Below, in pieces: positions 12,601-22,436 of a DNA stretch of 64,000 nt. Made by a program: the position numbers and the translations under genes. Under the pieces are notes generated by a model, which did not search any database, was not told the origin of the DNA, and saw only the letters and a program-made list of their open reading frames with translations. This DNA comes from Tilletiaria anomala UBC 951 (Eukaryota; Basidiomycota; Exobasidiomycetes; Georgefischeriales; Tilletiariaceae), in NCBI RefSeq assembly GCF_000711695.1, contig NW_013546955.1, positions 1 to 64,000 of the forward strand, written 5' to 3'. Each line of letters begins with the position of its first letter. Position 1 is the stretch's first letter.

Positions 12601-13346
12601 CCCCGAAGATGAAGGCAGCATAAGCCCGAACATCCGCAGCTCGGCACAGGCACTCAGCGGGTATCGGTATTCGCCGGGCTATAAGGCGAGCAAGCCTTTG
12701 CCGCCGGCGCACCGGCGGGAAGCGTCGGTGAAGCGGGGGTCTTCGGAGCGGGCTGCTGCGTCTGCGACGCCTGAGGAGTACGAGTCGGGCGACGAAACAT
12801 ACGTTGCCGAATCGAGCGCGAGAAAGGCGAGTGCTGGTACCAAGCGACGTCGTGCGACCGGTGGAAAGGACAAGATTGTTGTGTCGCCGCCATCCGGTCG
12901 GCAGACTAAAACGACTGCCGCTGCCGCGTCCGATGCACCGTTCCATGGAGCCGAGCGGACATTCCCGACGAGCAAAAGCGGCATGTCCATCTGCGACTAT
13001 GTCTCCCCGTTAACTAAGGAGTACTGTGGCACCGAGTTCCACCGGATGTACGACCTGACGCGGCATCGAGAGACGATCCACGCCAAGGAGGAGGCCAAGG
13101 CAGTGCGCGAAAAGCAGTTGACGATGGAGCAGTGCATCGTTCTCGGCAAGGAGGTCGACCCAAAGACGAGCTCCGCGACGGTCGAGTGGAAGTGCGAGGG
13201 CAAGAATGGGTGCGGGAGTGTGTTTTCGGTGAGTCCATCCACATCTTCTCAGGCCAGGCGGGGGCTCTTCGATGACAGGTTTTGGCGCTTTGCTACTACA
13301 GCGCAAAGATGCATTGCTGCGCCACAAGCGCATCCGCAACCACTGA
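9613..13346 (+). CDS. Large C2H2 zinc-finger protein (putative transcription factor)
   Basis: Three exons fit phase exactly: 9613-9754, 9828-13228 and 13302-13346, giving 1,195 residues. The start is the ATG in a good context at 9613; an in-frame ATG at 9592 is the alternative. The first 1,050 residues are disordered and rich in Ser, Gly and acidic patches. Two C2H2-like fingers lie at the very C-terminus: the first has Cys in SICDYVSPLTKEYCGTEF and His in LTRHRETIH. The second starts WKCEGKNGCGSVFS and is completed only by the 45-nt last exon, RKDALLRHKRIRNH. Without that exon the finger would lack both histidines, which supports the splice. Likely nuclear and DNA binding; the target is unknown. 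Confidence 0.82.
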
Positions 13347-13352
13347 CGAGCA

Positions 13353-13435
13353 ATGTCGCGCAAAGATACGTTACTGCGCATCAGCAAGCACTTGAGGGCA
13401 ATGTCGCGTCTGGGCAGGGGTCATCATTGTATTAA
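13353..13435 (+). repeat. Degenerate copy of the last zinc-finger exon
   Basis: Just after the stop codon of the zinc-finger gene, 13358-13379 matches the start of its last exon at 19 of 22 bases (GCGCAAAGATRCRTTRCTGCGC). The copy would read RKDTLLRISKHLR and then run to a stop at 13435, but lacks the paired histidines of a finger. It could be a decayed tandem duplication or an alternative last exon. Confidence 0.55.
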
Positions 13436-13567
13436 CAGCATTTGCATTTGAATCTATGAGCACAATCTACCCAAGCATTAAGAGAAGCGACCGAGACTGG
13501 TGGAAAGAGGAAAGAAAGCGTGCACAGGGGCGCGGCCAACCTATTCCCCAGACTCACTCGGGCGCGC

Positions 13568-15340
13568 TCAGCTGGACACGTCTGGGCAGCGGTCCGGCCT
13601 GAGCGCACACCAGTGGGGGACGAGTGGCTGGGCGGCGACGCCGCGCTCAACCATGCGGTAACGCAAGTCGTTGAGGCGCGGGGCTGCCTCGGTGGCCCTG
13701 CGCGTTTTGGTCTCTTTGTTGGTTTCGTAGCTTGCGCCAGTCCAGAAGACCTCTGCGACGGCGCCGGTGCGGGGCCAGATGAGCGTGTCTAGGTTGCCCT
13801 CGAAGACAGTCTCTGTCCAGAGCGCCGCTTCGCCGCCGAGCACACGTTTGGGGCCGTCCTGCACTCCCTGGGTACCGTTGAGCGGGTCAAAGGCGTACAT
13901 GTCCCATGCGTTGACATACGTGCACCACGAAGGGGAAGGCGAGCCGGTGAGCCCCACGCCGCGGCCACAGTCGAGGTAAAAGTAGGTGCTGGGCGCGTGG
14001 ATCAGGTCGACGCCCGGGTTAGCCTGTAGGACGGCCTTGACGTTGTCGGCGTTGGTCCAGGTCTCGACGATGGTGCCGTTGCGCAGGGTCTTGCCGGTGG
14101 CGGGAAAGTTGATCGCCATCTCCTCCCAAACCATGGGGATCTTGCCGGCGTCGGCAACCTTAGCGTGCGCCTTTTCGAGGAAGGGCTTGAGGAGCGACTC
14201 GTCGATGTCCGAGTTCTTCGTTTTGCCGTAGCACGCGAGGTTGATCTCGTCGCCGCCAGTGGAAAAGTATTTGCCGGGGAATATGGCGGCGGTCTGCTCA
14301 ATGACACCGGCGACAAACTTGTCGGTGGTGTTCTGGCCGAGGCGCAGCTGGCCGCTCGGTGGCTCGTTCGCGACGGCGGTCCAGGGGAGTTGATTGCCGC
14401 AGGCGACGAGGTCGCCAGGCATGGAGCTCACGCCCATGTACTCGTGCCCGGGCATGTCGATCTCGACGTTGACGTTGACGCCGCGCTTGCCGGCGTATTG
14501 GACAAAGTCAGCTATGTCCGCCTTGGTGTACACTTCGGCGGGCGAGTAAGCGCCCGTTTGCGACAAGAACGCGTAATCGCCATCAAGCGCCAGGGGCCAG
14601 CTCTGCGCGTCGGTGATGTGCCAGTGGAACTGGTTCATCTTGACGAAGGTCATCGTGTCGACGAGGTGCTTGAGCGAAGCGATCGAAAAGTAGTTGCGCG
14701 ACGTGTCGAGCAACAGACCGCGGTACGGAAATGCGGGCTTGTCTTCAATATGGAACGGCGCGCCCCACAGGTAGCGCATCGAGCCCAAGCCGTCCGCCGG
14801 AAGCGCCCAGATGAGCTGCTGCAGCGTCGTCAGGCCACGCAGCGCGCCGAGTGCCGTGGCGGCGGACAGCGTGGCGGACGTGCCGTCGGCTGGAATATCG
14901 AGTGTGTACGACTCATCGTATTCTTTGATGTCGGTCAGCATGTTTTCGTAGATGCTCTTGATGGACGCTGTGGCGCGTGGCTCGAGCGCGACCTGGTTGA
15001 TGCTGAGCTTGCGCCTGTGCCTGTTGCTGCTACTGCCGATGGCGACGTTGATGCTCGTTAGAAGCGGCGCTTGCTCTACCACCGCCGCGTTCTTGGCACC
15101 GCGGCCGACGACAAGGGGCTGCATGCTGCTTAGTCGCATCTCGGCCATGCTGCGCTCGGCGGCCTGCTGCAGATCCAGCGGCGCGTTGGAGGGCAGGTTA
15201 ATCTGGAAGTTGGACACATTGAGTTGTAACGCACTGCTGCCGTTGGTCATCGACGCCGGTTGTGGCCATAGCGCGCGCGCTCCCCGCAGCGAGCACAGGG
15301 CGTACAACGCCGCGGTGTACAGGGCCTGGTCGAACTTCAT
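13568..15340 (-). CDS. Secreted beta-N-acetylhexosaminidase, GH20 family
   Basis: One uninterrupted 590-residue frame from an ATG at 15340. A signal peptide (MKFDQALYTAALYALCSLRG) is followed by the GH20 N-terminal domain (to about residue 190) and the TIM-barrel catalytic domain. The signature FSTGGDEIN carries the Asp-Glu pair of substrate-assisted catalysis; HWHITDAQSWP and VNVEIDMPGHE are further family motifs. Several N-glycosylation sites occur. The enzyme removes terminal GlcNAc from chitin oligomers or glycans outside the cell, useful in wall remodelling or nutrition. It converges tail to tail with the zinc-finger gene. Length and motifs are normal for the fungal family. Confidence 0.95.
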   Translation of the reverse strand: MKFDQALYTAALYALCSLRGARALWPQPASMTNGSSALQLNVSNFQINLPSNAPLDLQQAAERSMAEMRLSSMQPLVVGRGAKNAAVVEQAPLLTSINVAIGSSSNRHRRKLSINQVALEPRATASIKSIYENMLTDIKEYDESYTLDIPADGTSATLSAATALGALRGLTTLQQLIWALPADGLGSMRYLWGAPFHIEDKPAFPYRGLLLDTSRNYFSIASLKHLVDTMTFVKMNQFHWHITDAQSWPLALDGDYAFLSQTGAYSPAEVYTKADIADFVQYAGKRGVNVNVEIDMPGHEYMGVSSMPGDLVACGNQLPWTAVANEPPSGQLRLGQNTTDKFVAGVIEQTAAIFPGKYFSTGGDEINLACYGKTKNSDIDESLLKPFLEKAHAKVADAGKIPMVWEEMAINFPATGKTLRNGTIVETWTNADNVKAVLQANPGVDLIHAPSTYFYLDCGRGVGLTGSPSPSWCTYVNAWDMYAFDPLNGTQGVQDGPKRVLGGEAALWTETVFEGNLDTLIWPRTGAVAEVFWTGASYETNKETKTRRATEAAPRLNDLRYRMVERGVAAQPLVPHWCALRPDRCPDVSS

Positions 15341-16558
15341 CGTCGAGCCGAGCCAAAGGCGAGGCGGCGTTGGGTTGGCTGGCTGCTGATGGCGACGGCA
15401 GCGGGATGACCCGTCATAATCAGTTCAATGCTTTTGTAGCGACGGGCATGTACAAGCAGAAAGAAGCTCGATGACGAATGGGGGCGATTGAAATGGCACC
15501 CCACGCCTTGTCTAGCTCCCAGGATGTTCGTTAAACAGCCAACATCTGGTGATTAGCAAGGCCCTTGAACAGTGATCAGCGGCAACGGGGACTGACTGGC
15601 ACGGCACGGCATCAGCCTCCAACGATCTGCGGTGGAGTGCAGTCAGGGCCAATGGGTGAGACACTTTAAAAGGCGGAACTGCGCACGACACTCTTCCCGT
15701 GATGGAGCCCCACCTGGCCGCAATATATGATCAGCATGAATTGCACCCACATGCAGCTATGCTGTGGTCTGCTGCCTGCTGTTCCTCTCTTCTCGTGCCC
15801 AGCCGGCGGTTCGCAGGGCCAGGTCTGCACACTGCACAGGCTCCAGCAGCTTCCATATTCTAATTGATATTAACAAATATAAAGATATAGTCTACCTCTT
15901 TGAAGTCAGAAAGTCGAGGAACGTACGCCTGCCTGCTATGGTAGGAGGCTACGAGCCGAAGTGGGACTTTGTTTCGTACGATAGTGCGCGTAGGATCTTA
16001 CCTCTTGTATATATTGTGTCTGGCTTTGAAAACAGCATAGCCACTAAGAGGCCACAGGTGCTGCATGGCTGTCTGCAGTTCGTGTCGTGAGATATTAGGT
16101 TGATTCGGCCAATGTCTCAACGAGTGTTGCTTGACGACGAGAAGGGAATTCCGCCGGGGATGCCTCGCCCGCTCAGCAAGGTCTGTCAGCTGACAGAGGC
16201 GGATGGGCGAGCCCTTTGTGGTTTGTTTTGCTCGCTAGCGCGTCTCTCGTCGGCTTCGTGCTGCAGCCAACAGAAGACTCTCAACCGCAGAGGATGAAGA
16301 AACTAGGCCTTGCTGCTATTGCGTTGCGATTATGGATAACAGCATGGACTCTAAAGCGGCGCAGACGGGCGCACTCATGCAGCGGAATATGTAGCTCTCT
16401 GCAGCAACCAAAAAAGGTCGGTGGCGAAAGCTCTTGGCTCTTTGGCTTCCTAAATGGACAAAGCAAAAAAAGAAACAAAAGGGGAGGGACATCGCTGAAC
16501 AAAGGACGGAAGGCGCGCCGCACGCGTCCGGGCCGGTGTTGCTCATTGATCGACCTGG
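15341..16558. other. Intergenic stretch, no gene recognised
   Basis: Contains the promoter region of the GH20 gene. A 108-codon open frame at 15764-16090 (+) lies in locally AT-richer DNA and resembles no family I know; I treat it as chance. Confidence 0.45.
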
Positions 16559-17010
16559 TTAGTCGCCGCAGCTGAGCCGCGTAAAGCTCAGCTTGACCTG
16601 CTCGAGCTTCGAGCCGACGATGGGCAGGCTGAGCACGGACGAGGGGATCTGCGCGGTGGCGACGTTGAACCTGTTGTATGCGACATAGCCGACATCGCCC
16701 GCCTTGGTCGCGTCGAAGCCGGTGCAGCGCGGCGCCGTGCGCAGCGGCGTACACGTGCACATCTGGTCGGCTTTCACCGCCGTCCCGCGGCACTCGACCT
16801 GTCGAAATCCACCCAGCGACGATATTTGGGATGGTGTAGGGGACAGCCAAGCGATACCAGTCGTCCAGGAAGCGCTCGGGGACGTCCATCCAAGGGCCCA
16901 TCACCGCTACTTTTGACGCCGTGCGTGGATGCGAGTGCCTCGCGCGTCACCGGCATATTCTTGCCGTCTGGGCATATCGAGCCGAGCGTCCACCAGAGAT
17001 TCGGACCCCT
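16559..17010 (-). pseudogene. Frameshifted relic of an unrecognised protein gene
   Basis: Three successive minus-strand frames each read like real protein and join end to end, but in different phases. The segments are PNLWWTLGSICPDGK through about 16910, then VAVMGPWMDVPERFLDDWYR to about 16815, then CRGTAVKADQMCTCTPL down to the stop at 16559. The first junction falls at a run of four A's on the coding strand; no standard intron fits either junction. No N-terminus or signal peptide is seen upstream. Cysteine content suggests a secreted protein, but the family is not recognised. Decay of a host gene is the simplest reading; assembly errors are the alternative. Confidence 0.45.
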
Positions 17011-19397
17011 CCCCTCTCGAGCGGTGCTCTATTTGCAATCATTTTGCTATACTTACAAAATAGACTCTGGTGGCGCTGGGGTCTGGTGGCAAAGGGATCG
17101 TAAGGCGGTCTTAACCTGCCTTGTAACTCCGCTTTGATGCACACAATACACGCATTGGCCCCAGCGCTTTAGTACATATTGTGTTCCATGATGAGTGTAC
17201 ATACCCAGTAGATGAAGAGGTGTCCGACCGAATTTTCGGGCGTCGAAGCAAATCAAAGAGTGAGGCACATTGCAGGCTTGTGCTCAACGCTTAACGCATG
17301 GGCATCTGCAACTCTGCTGTGAGAGGGTGATTACTAATTGACATGCCCTCGATCACGGCAATAAGTGGGGGCTCTACAATACTGGCCCTTCCCTGCCCTT
17401 GCCGCCTGGCCTGCTAGCCAGCCGCCAGGTGCAAGACCCCTTACCCCTACCTAGCCCCTGTGAGCCCGTGGCAGTGCCGTCTCGCACAAGATCAAGCCCG
17501 CTGAACAGGCGAGTGACCTTAGAAAGGTGCTTTTTCGAGTTCGAATGCCGCCGCTGTGAGCTCCTGTGATACCGGCGGTGCCGGTCCCGTCAGCCGGAGC
17601 AGTCCGAAGCCAAGAGAGGAGATGAGATTGATACGGGTACACTTGCGCAAGCTTGCGCCAGCCTTTTTTTTGGTAAACGGCCGTCAGCTAACCCTCGCCG
17701 CCTCACCATCGGCAACCAGTCGAGACAAGCTACTGGTTGATACGTACAACTGGACAACATCGTTGAGGCTGGAAGGGCAACGGTCAATTTGAATGGCTGC
17801 GGTGCATGCAGATATTCGACACTCTGGCAGCCTCTCTATGTAAGTAGGTATTTGCACTGGGAAAAAAGGGGGGATAAGTACTCGGTAGCAGTCGACGGCC
17901 TGGAAGAACCTTGGACGTCGTGTTTCCAACATTTGAAGCGTCGATGTCCTTTAACACCGCATTGCAAGACTGGCGTCGAACTGAGCAACAAAAGTCGCAC
18001 GCTTGCGATGTGCAGCCCAGGCAGAGGGAGCGCGTGACAGCCGAGCATCGAAGCGGGTCACCAGAAGCCTCTTTTCGAAGCTCGAAAATGTTCCGAGTGC
18101 AATTACATATGCACACAAGCTGTATGAGGTTAGGCACGTAGCAACAAGACTGCAGACAGCACCTGGACCTTGGAGTCTTCCTGTCCGGGACTCGACGTCT
18201 AGCATCCACTGTATGTATATCAGTATGTAGTCTTATGTAGCCTGAACCTGTTTGATGAAACATCGCTTTTACAAATAAAATGTTCGTGTGTTGGAGTGTT
18301 AACTTGGTGGGAGGAGGCGAGCTTCTAGCGCTGCGGCGGTGGGCTACTGACGGGACAGGCGGCTGGGCAACAGGTCCTGAAGAGGTGCATGCTGCGGAGA
18401 AGCTTTCCACGACAAAGCGAACATAAAATGCACCAGCTCCAAACCAAATCCTTGCGTATGGCGGCAAATTGTGGCCTATTGCCGCTTGAACAAGCAGTCA
18501 TCTAGCTGTGTTCACCCGCTTCGCAGTACGCAGATGGATGCGTTGGAGGTCAACCCATAGTGGTTATTCAAAACACTCTACCAAGAAAGATGCAGCAACA
18601 GGGCCGGTAACTCGACAGACTCTGTTCTCGCTGTGCGAGTGAGCCCCAGACCCGCTCCTTTGCCCCAGACGCATCCTTGCATCATCGGAGAGCAGGCCAT
18701 CCGCGCTTGCGCAGTCTGCAACACAGAAAACTGTGAGGAGCTGAATGCTGGCTTTGCGAGCACCTTGACAGATTCGACACCGGTTCAACTTGTATGAGGC
18801 CGGACACAGCCTGAATATCTTGACTGTGAGGCGTCAGGACAGATTCATTTTACGCACATGCGGCCCAACAGACTGCCACCCGTTGTTGCAGTGGGTTCCG
18901 AGGAAAAGAAGGACGGAATCTCTGCGTACTCTGCTCGAAGCTGTCGCCAGCCCTTGTGCGCGGTGCGCCTGTCAGCTTGTGCCACCAGCCGCGCTTGTGT
19001 CTTGGTCTGAAGCGGCTTTCGAGCAGCGCTTCCGCCAGAATGGGCTGCATGAAGCATTTCCAGGAGTATCGTCATTTCGGTAAATACTCCTCGTTGCTTT
19101 ATGAGTACAAAAGTCGCGATCACGTGGAGACTGAAATCGAGGGCCAAGACAGACTCTCCATGTGCGCCCAGTCGAATGCAACCAGTAGAGGGGTTAGCGG
19201 AAAGCTAAATTTTTATTACTGGATTCACCATGAGAAACGAGACTTGGCCAACACATTATGCTGGGCGCCTCTGCTTCCTGTAGACCGGTCCACATAGATC
19301 TGGCCATTATCGGTGCATCACCGTACTACAGCAAGCCTAGAACCCGATTAATTAGATAAAAAAAACAAGCGGCTTCAATCCACGTGGTGGATTAAAA
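17011..19397. other. Gene-poor stretch, no gene recognised
   Basis: Only scattered short frames on both strands, none with conserved motifs or plausible splicing. A small hairpin (AATCCAC, 3-nt loop, GTGGATT) at about 19377-19393 lies just downstream of the first tRNA gene's T-tract. Confidence 0.45.
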
Positions 19398-19505
19398 CGA
19401 CAGCTGTGAGATTCGAACTCACGCCCTCAGAGAGGATTCGCTGGCCCTTGCTATTGCAAAGTGCTTAATAGCAGGCGAACACCGTAACCACTTGGTTAAG
19501 CTGCC
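19398..19505 (-). tRNA. tRNA-Ser(GCT), intron-containing, copy 1
   Basis: The minus strand folds as a class II tRNA. The acceptor stem GGCAGCT pairs with AGCTGTC, the D-arm is ACC/GGT, the anticodon stem TTCGC pairs with GCGAA, a long variable arm (CCTC/GAGG) is present, and the T-arm is GTGAG-TTCGAAT-CTCAC. The anticodon is GCT, reading AGC/AGT serine codons. An intron of about 26 nt follows position 37; its AATAGCA pairs with the anticodon region (TGCTATT), as in typical eukaryotic pre-tRNAs. A TTTT run immediately downstream is the Pol III terminator. Confidence 0.93.
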
Positions 19506-19582
19506 GATTGGTGTGTCTCATTCTAAACTCCGATTTGTTGGGAGAGCATTAGCAATTTGAATCTGGAAATTGGAAAAAAAAA

Positions 19583-19690
19583 CGACAACTGTGAGATTCG
19601 AACTCACGCCCTCAGAGAGGATTCGCTGGCCCTTGCTATCGCAAAGTGCTTAATAGCAGGCGAACACCGTAACCACTTGGTTAAATTGCC
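19583..19690 (-). tRNA. tRNA-Ser(GCT), intron-containing, copy 2
   Basis: Tandem copy in the same orientation, 77 bp away from copy 1 and nearly identical, including the intron, which differs by one base. The acceptor stem differs at two positions on the 5' side and one on the 3' side (GGCAATT with AGTTGTC): G5-C68 has become A5-U68 and C6-G67 has become U6-G67, so pairing is kept. A run of about ten T's follows the 3' end as a Pol III terminator. Both copies look functional. Confidence 0.92.
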
Positions 19691-21347
19691 AATTGATGTA
19701 ATCTATCTTTGACTAGCATACAATACCTGCCTCTGAACTCATTTCGCTCTTTTTATCATAGAGGGTCACTGGACCAGTTCCACTTCAAGTGGCCCCGGAC
19801 ATCGACGCCATAGGTTTGGCTTATCCGCACCAGCCAGGATCCCAAGCGTCCTCGAGCGCGGAGGCCTCGCCGAAGGCGAGGCAGTTGGTCATATCAACCA
19901 CCCAAGACGGCGGACACTTCAGACGAGTTTCTGGAATCAAACGGGATGCGCCTGCAAGCTGCCATCGACCTCCCCCGTGACCAGCGGTGGATCGACCAGC
20001 CTCCTCCGGAACCTAGGGCACCAACAGTGCCTGGAGGCTGCATCTTTTTTGCTTGCTGCCCGGTGACGACGATTCTCGGCAGCTACTACGGGCGGCCATG
20101 CGGCTGAGGAAATGACAAGGACGGGACTGCCAGCATATGCCCATCTGACGCCATGCACAAACAAAATACCATTTCATGACTTCGTAGAGCCGACACGCGA
20201 GACGTTATTGTGCGAAGTTGACACGTGTGGTATTTGCGCTCATCTTGGCATATGGCTCCCAGCACCAGTCCGGTCGTTATACCTTACATTTTCTTCTTGA
20301 TGCCCAGCTCTAGTGGGCCTTGCGACGGACTACCCCAACAACTCACTTGCTTTCTCTATCCATCCTGTCTTGTGCCATATTCTATTATTACCTGCCACAG
20401 GTCTACCGTTGTACGTACGAGACGTACTTTCCAGCCTCGCACAACATTGCAGACATGAACATGTATACAAGTTATGTACGTACGAACACGCATGTTCCAA
20501 AGTGAGTACCACTTTGCCCGTGCTGGCAAATGCACTGTAGCTTGTACCTGCTCGTAGATACAGATGAAAACGATGAAGCGATAAGGTGATGAGGGAGGGA
20601 CGGTAGGAGCTACCAGCGTGCCCGATTCGAGGATTCTGCCATGCCGGGCAGACCTGGATAGATATGGACAGATTCATGCCCTCGACCCTATGGCAGATAT
20701 GGGTGGTACGAGGGTGTGTACGTGGGCTGTTTACACGCGTGGTGCTCTCATGGGCATTGGACGCACCAACCTTTCGGATCTAAACCCTTTTCAATTCGTC
20801 TCGGGTTCGATGAACGGCTCTCTCCTTGAACAAATGTTTGCGCTGCTGTGCAGAAGCTGCACCAGCGACCGCCCAGGACCTCCTGCTGCTCGTGATGCAC
20901 AAGTGTCGTCGCGAGCAAAGTCGTGTGCGAGCATATACTCAATGGCCGCAAGCCGCGGTGCTCATTCCATTTGGTGGGTTCGCTCTAGACGTCATCGCTG
21001 CTTATAACATGGGGCGGAGGGGCAGGTTGATTAGGATGACGTAGCCAGCATGCGCAGCAGTCGAGCACAACCAGCGGCGCCAACGGGTCCGCGCCAACAG
21101 ACCCCCGCTAGATGTGCGAAGGACGCGCGCTCTGCATCCCCCTCTGCTCAAAGGCACGCGGGTGGAAGGCAGCCCCTTTGCGGCAGGTCGAATGCAGACG
21201 CCAGTGTGCCGAGAGCTCGTGCATTTGAACTCCACGCTAACGCCTTTTGCTCGTCTAGCCTGTGGAATCAGGACGTTCACGTTCGGACGCTGATCACCAT
21301 TGCTCGCGTGCAATCACTGGGGCCCAGTCGTCACGGGCGTCCATCAG
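19691..21347. other. Gene-poor stretch, no gene recognised
   Basis: No conserved frame, RNA gene or mobile-element feature seen. The frame at 20618-21007 (+) has no recognisable motif. Confidence 0.4.
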
Positions 21348-21795
21348 ATGCATCTGCTTCTATTCCGCGACCCAGGTTGCTTACTCTGTCCAAAATCTTT
21401 AGGCACGTGCGACGATGCGCTCAACGACCTACTCCTCTACCCCGCCGACCTGGCAGAAGCCGGCAGCAGCGTCGGGCAGCTGGGCCAACTTGACCCCGGC
21501 GCCAAGCTGATGAGGTTTCACGGCGCGGCAGTCTTCGGCCATGTTAAGGACCTGGAAAGCGAGCCAGCTGCCCACCATGCAGGTGGATGCGGAAGAAGCA
21601 CTTGCCGCAGACGGGGCGCTCACCTTTGTATCGCGCTGGGGTGAAGGAAGTGTGCGAGTGCAGGGGACTAGGGCGAGTGTGGCCTTGCGCTGGCGCATAT
21701 ACGCAACGAGAAAACTGCAGCTGCAGTCACTTGCTTCTGGCATTGTTGATGCGCAGTCACAATTGGTCTCGGCCGATCGCTTCAAACGTGGATGA
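21348..21795 (+). CDS. Possible small hypothetical protein gene
   Basis: Two adjacent plus-strand frames have protein-like composition. The first, from an ATG at 21348, reads CDDALNDLLLYPADLAEAG and on to AAVFGH; the second reads VDAEEALAADGALTFVSRW and ends at 21795. A short intron of about 40 nt (GTTAAG...ATGCAG, about 21541-21580) would join them in phase. No known domain is visible and the upstream start is weak, so this may equally be chance or a remnant of a longer gene. Confidence 0.28.
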
Positions 21796-22436
21796 GCAAA
21801 GGCAAGCTATGAGGGGATGCCCTGTCAGTTATCGCCTCTCTCGCAGGCCACAACATAATGAATGGTGTGACCTCACCCACTCCTAGCTCTACATCGCCTT
21901 GATGGCTTTCGTCTCAACCCCCCCCATCCCCAGTGGCAGTATGTTGGGTATCGGTATGCTCCCAAATTGAAATTACTGGTCACCGTCCAAACTGTTGTGG
22001 TTCACTACTCGACTTCCTGACCGAAATGCTCCACATATCTCTCGCCACATGATACAGTCGCCCCCTCTTCCCACAGCCCTCCTTGCCACGCCATGCCCTC
22101 ATTAACGGCATCAAGCACTACATGTTTGTAAATAAAATAATCAACCCCTCCGCTAAGAGACACAGCCTCTCCCTCGTGGCTCGTGCAGCGAGGTTCCAAA
22201 GGATAGATAGCCTGCTCCATGCTGGCTCTCCTATGTACTACCACATATGTTCCCTAATGCTTTCGGCGTCGCCGAACCCCTTCCATCTACAGAGCAATAA
22301 CCGGTGCCGCACTCCACTGGCTGTGCTTGGAGGCTTTCTCCGTTGTCTGCCTTGCGTCACCATCTTACCGCACTAGTCAGGCGATCCTAGCAAGCGAATG
22401 CAACCCTGCCGAATCTTTCCCGCTGTATCCTGCACG
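21796..22436. other. Intergenic stretch, no gene recognised
   Basis: 5' flank of the S28 peptidase gene; nothing else seen. Confidence 0.45.

Noticed and set aside
15764-16090. 108-codon open frame (+)
   Set aside because: No family resemblance, no splice-consistent continuation, and AT-richer codon use unlike the neighbours.
17784-18467. 227-codon open frame (-)
   Set aside because: Overlapped by several unrelated frames of similar quality on both strands; no motif, targeting signal or splice pattern.
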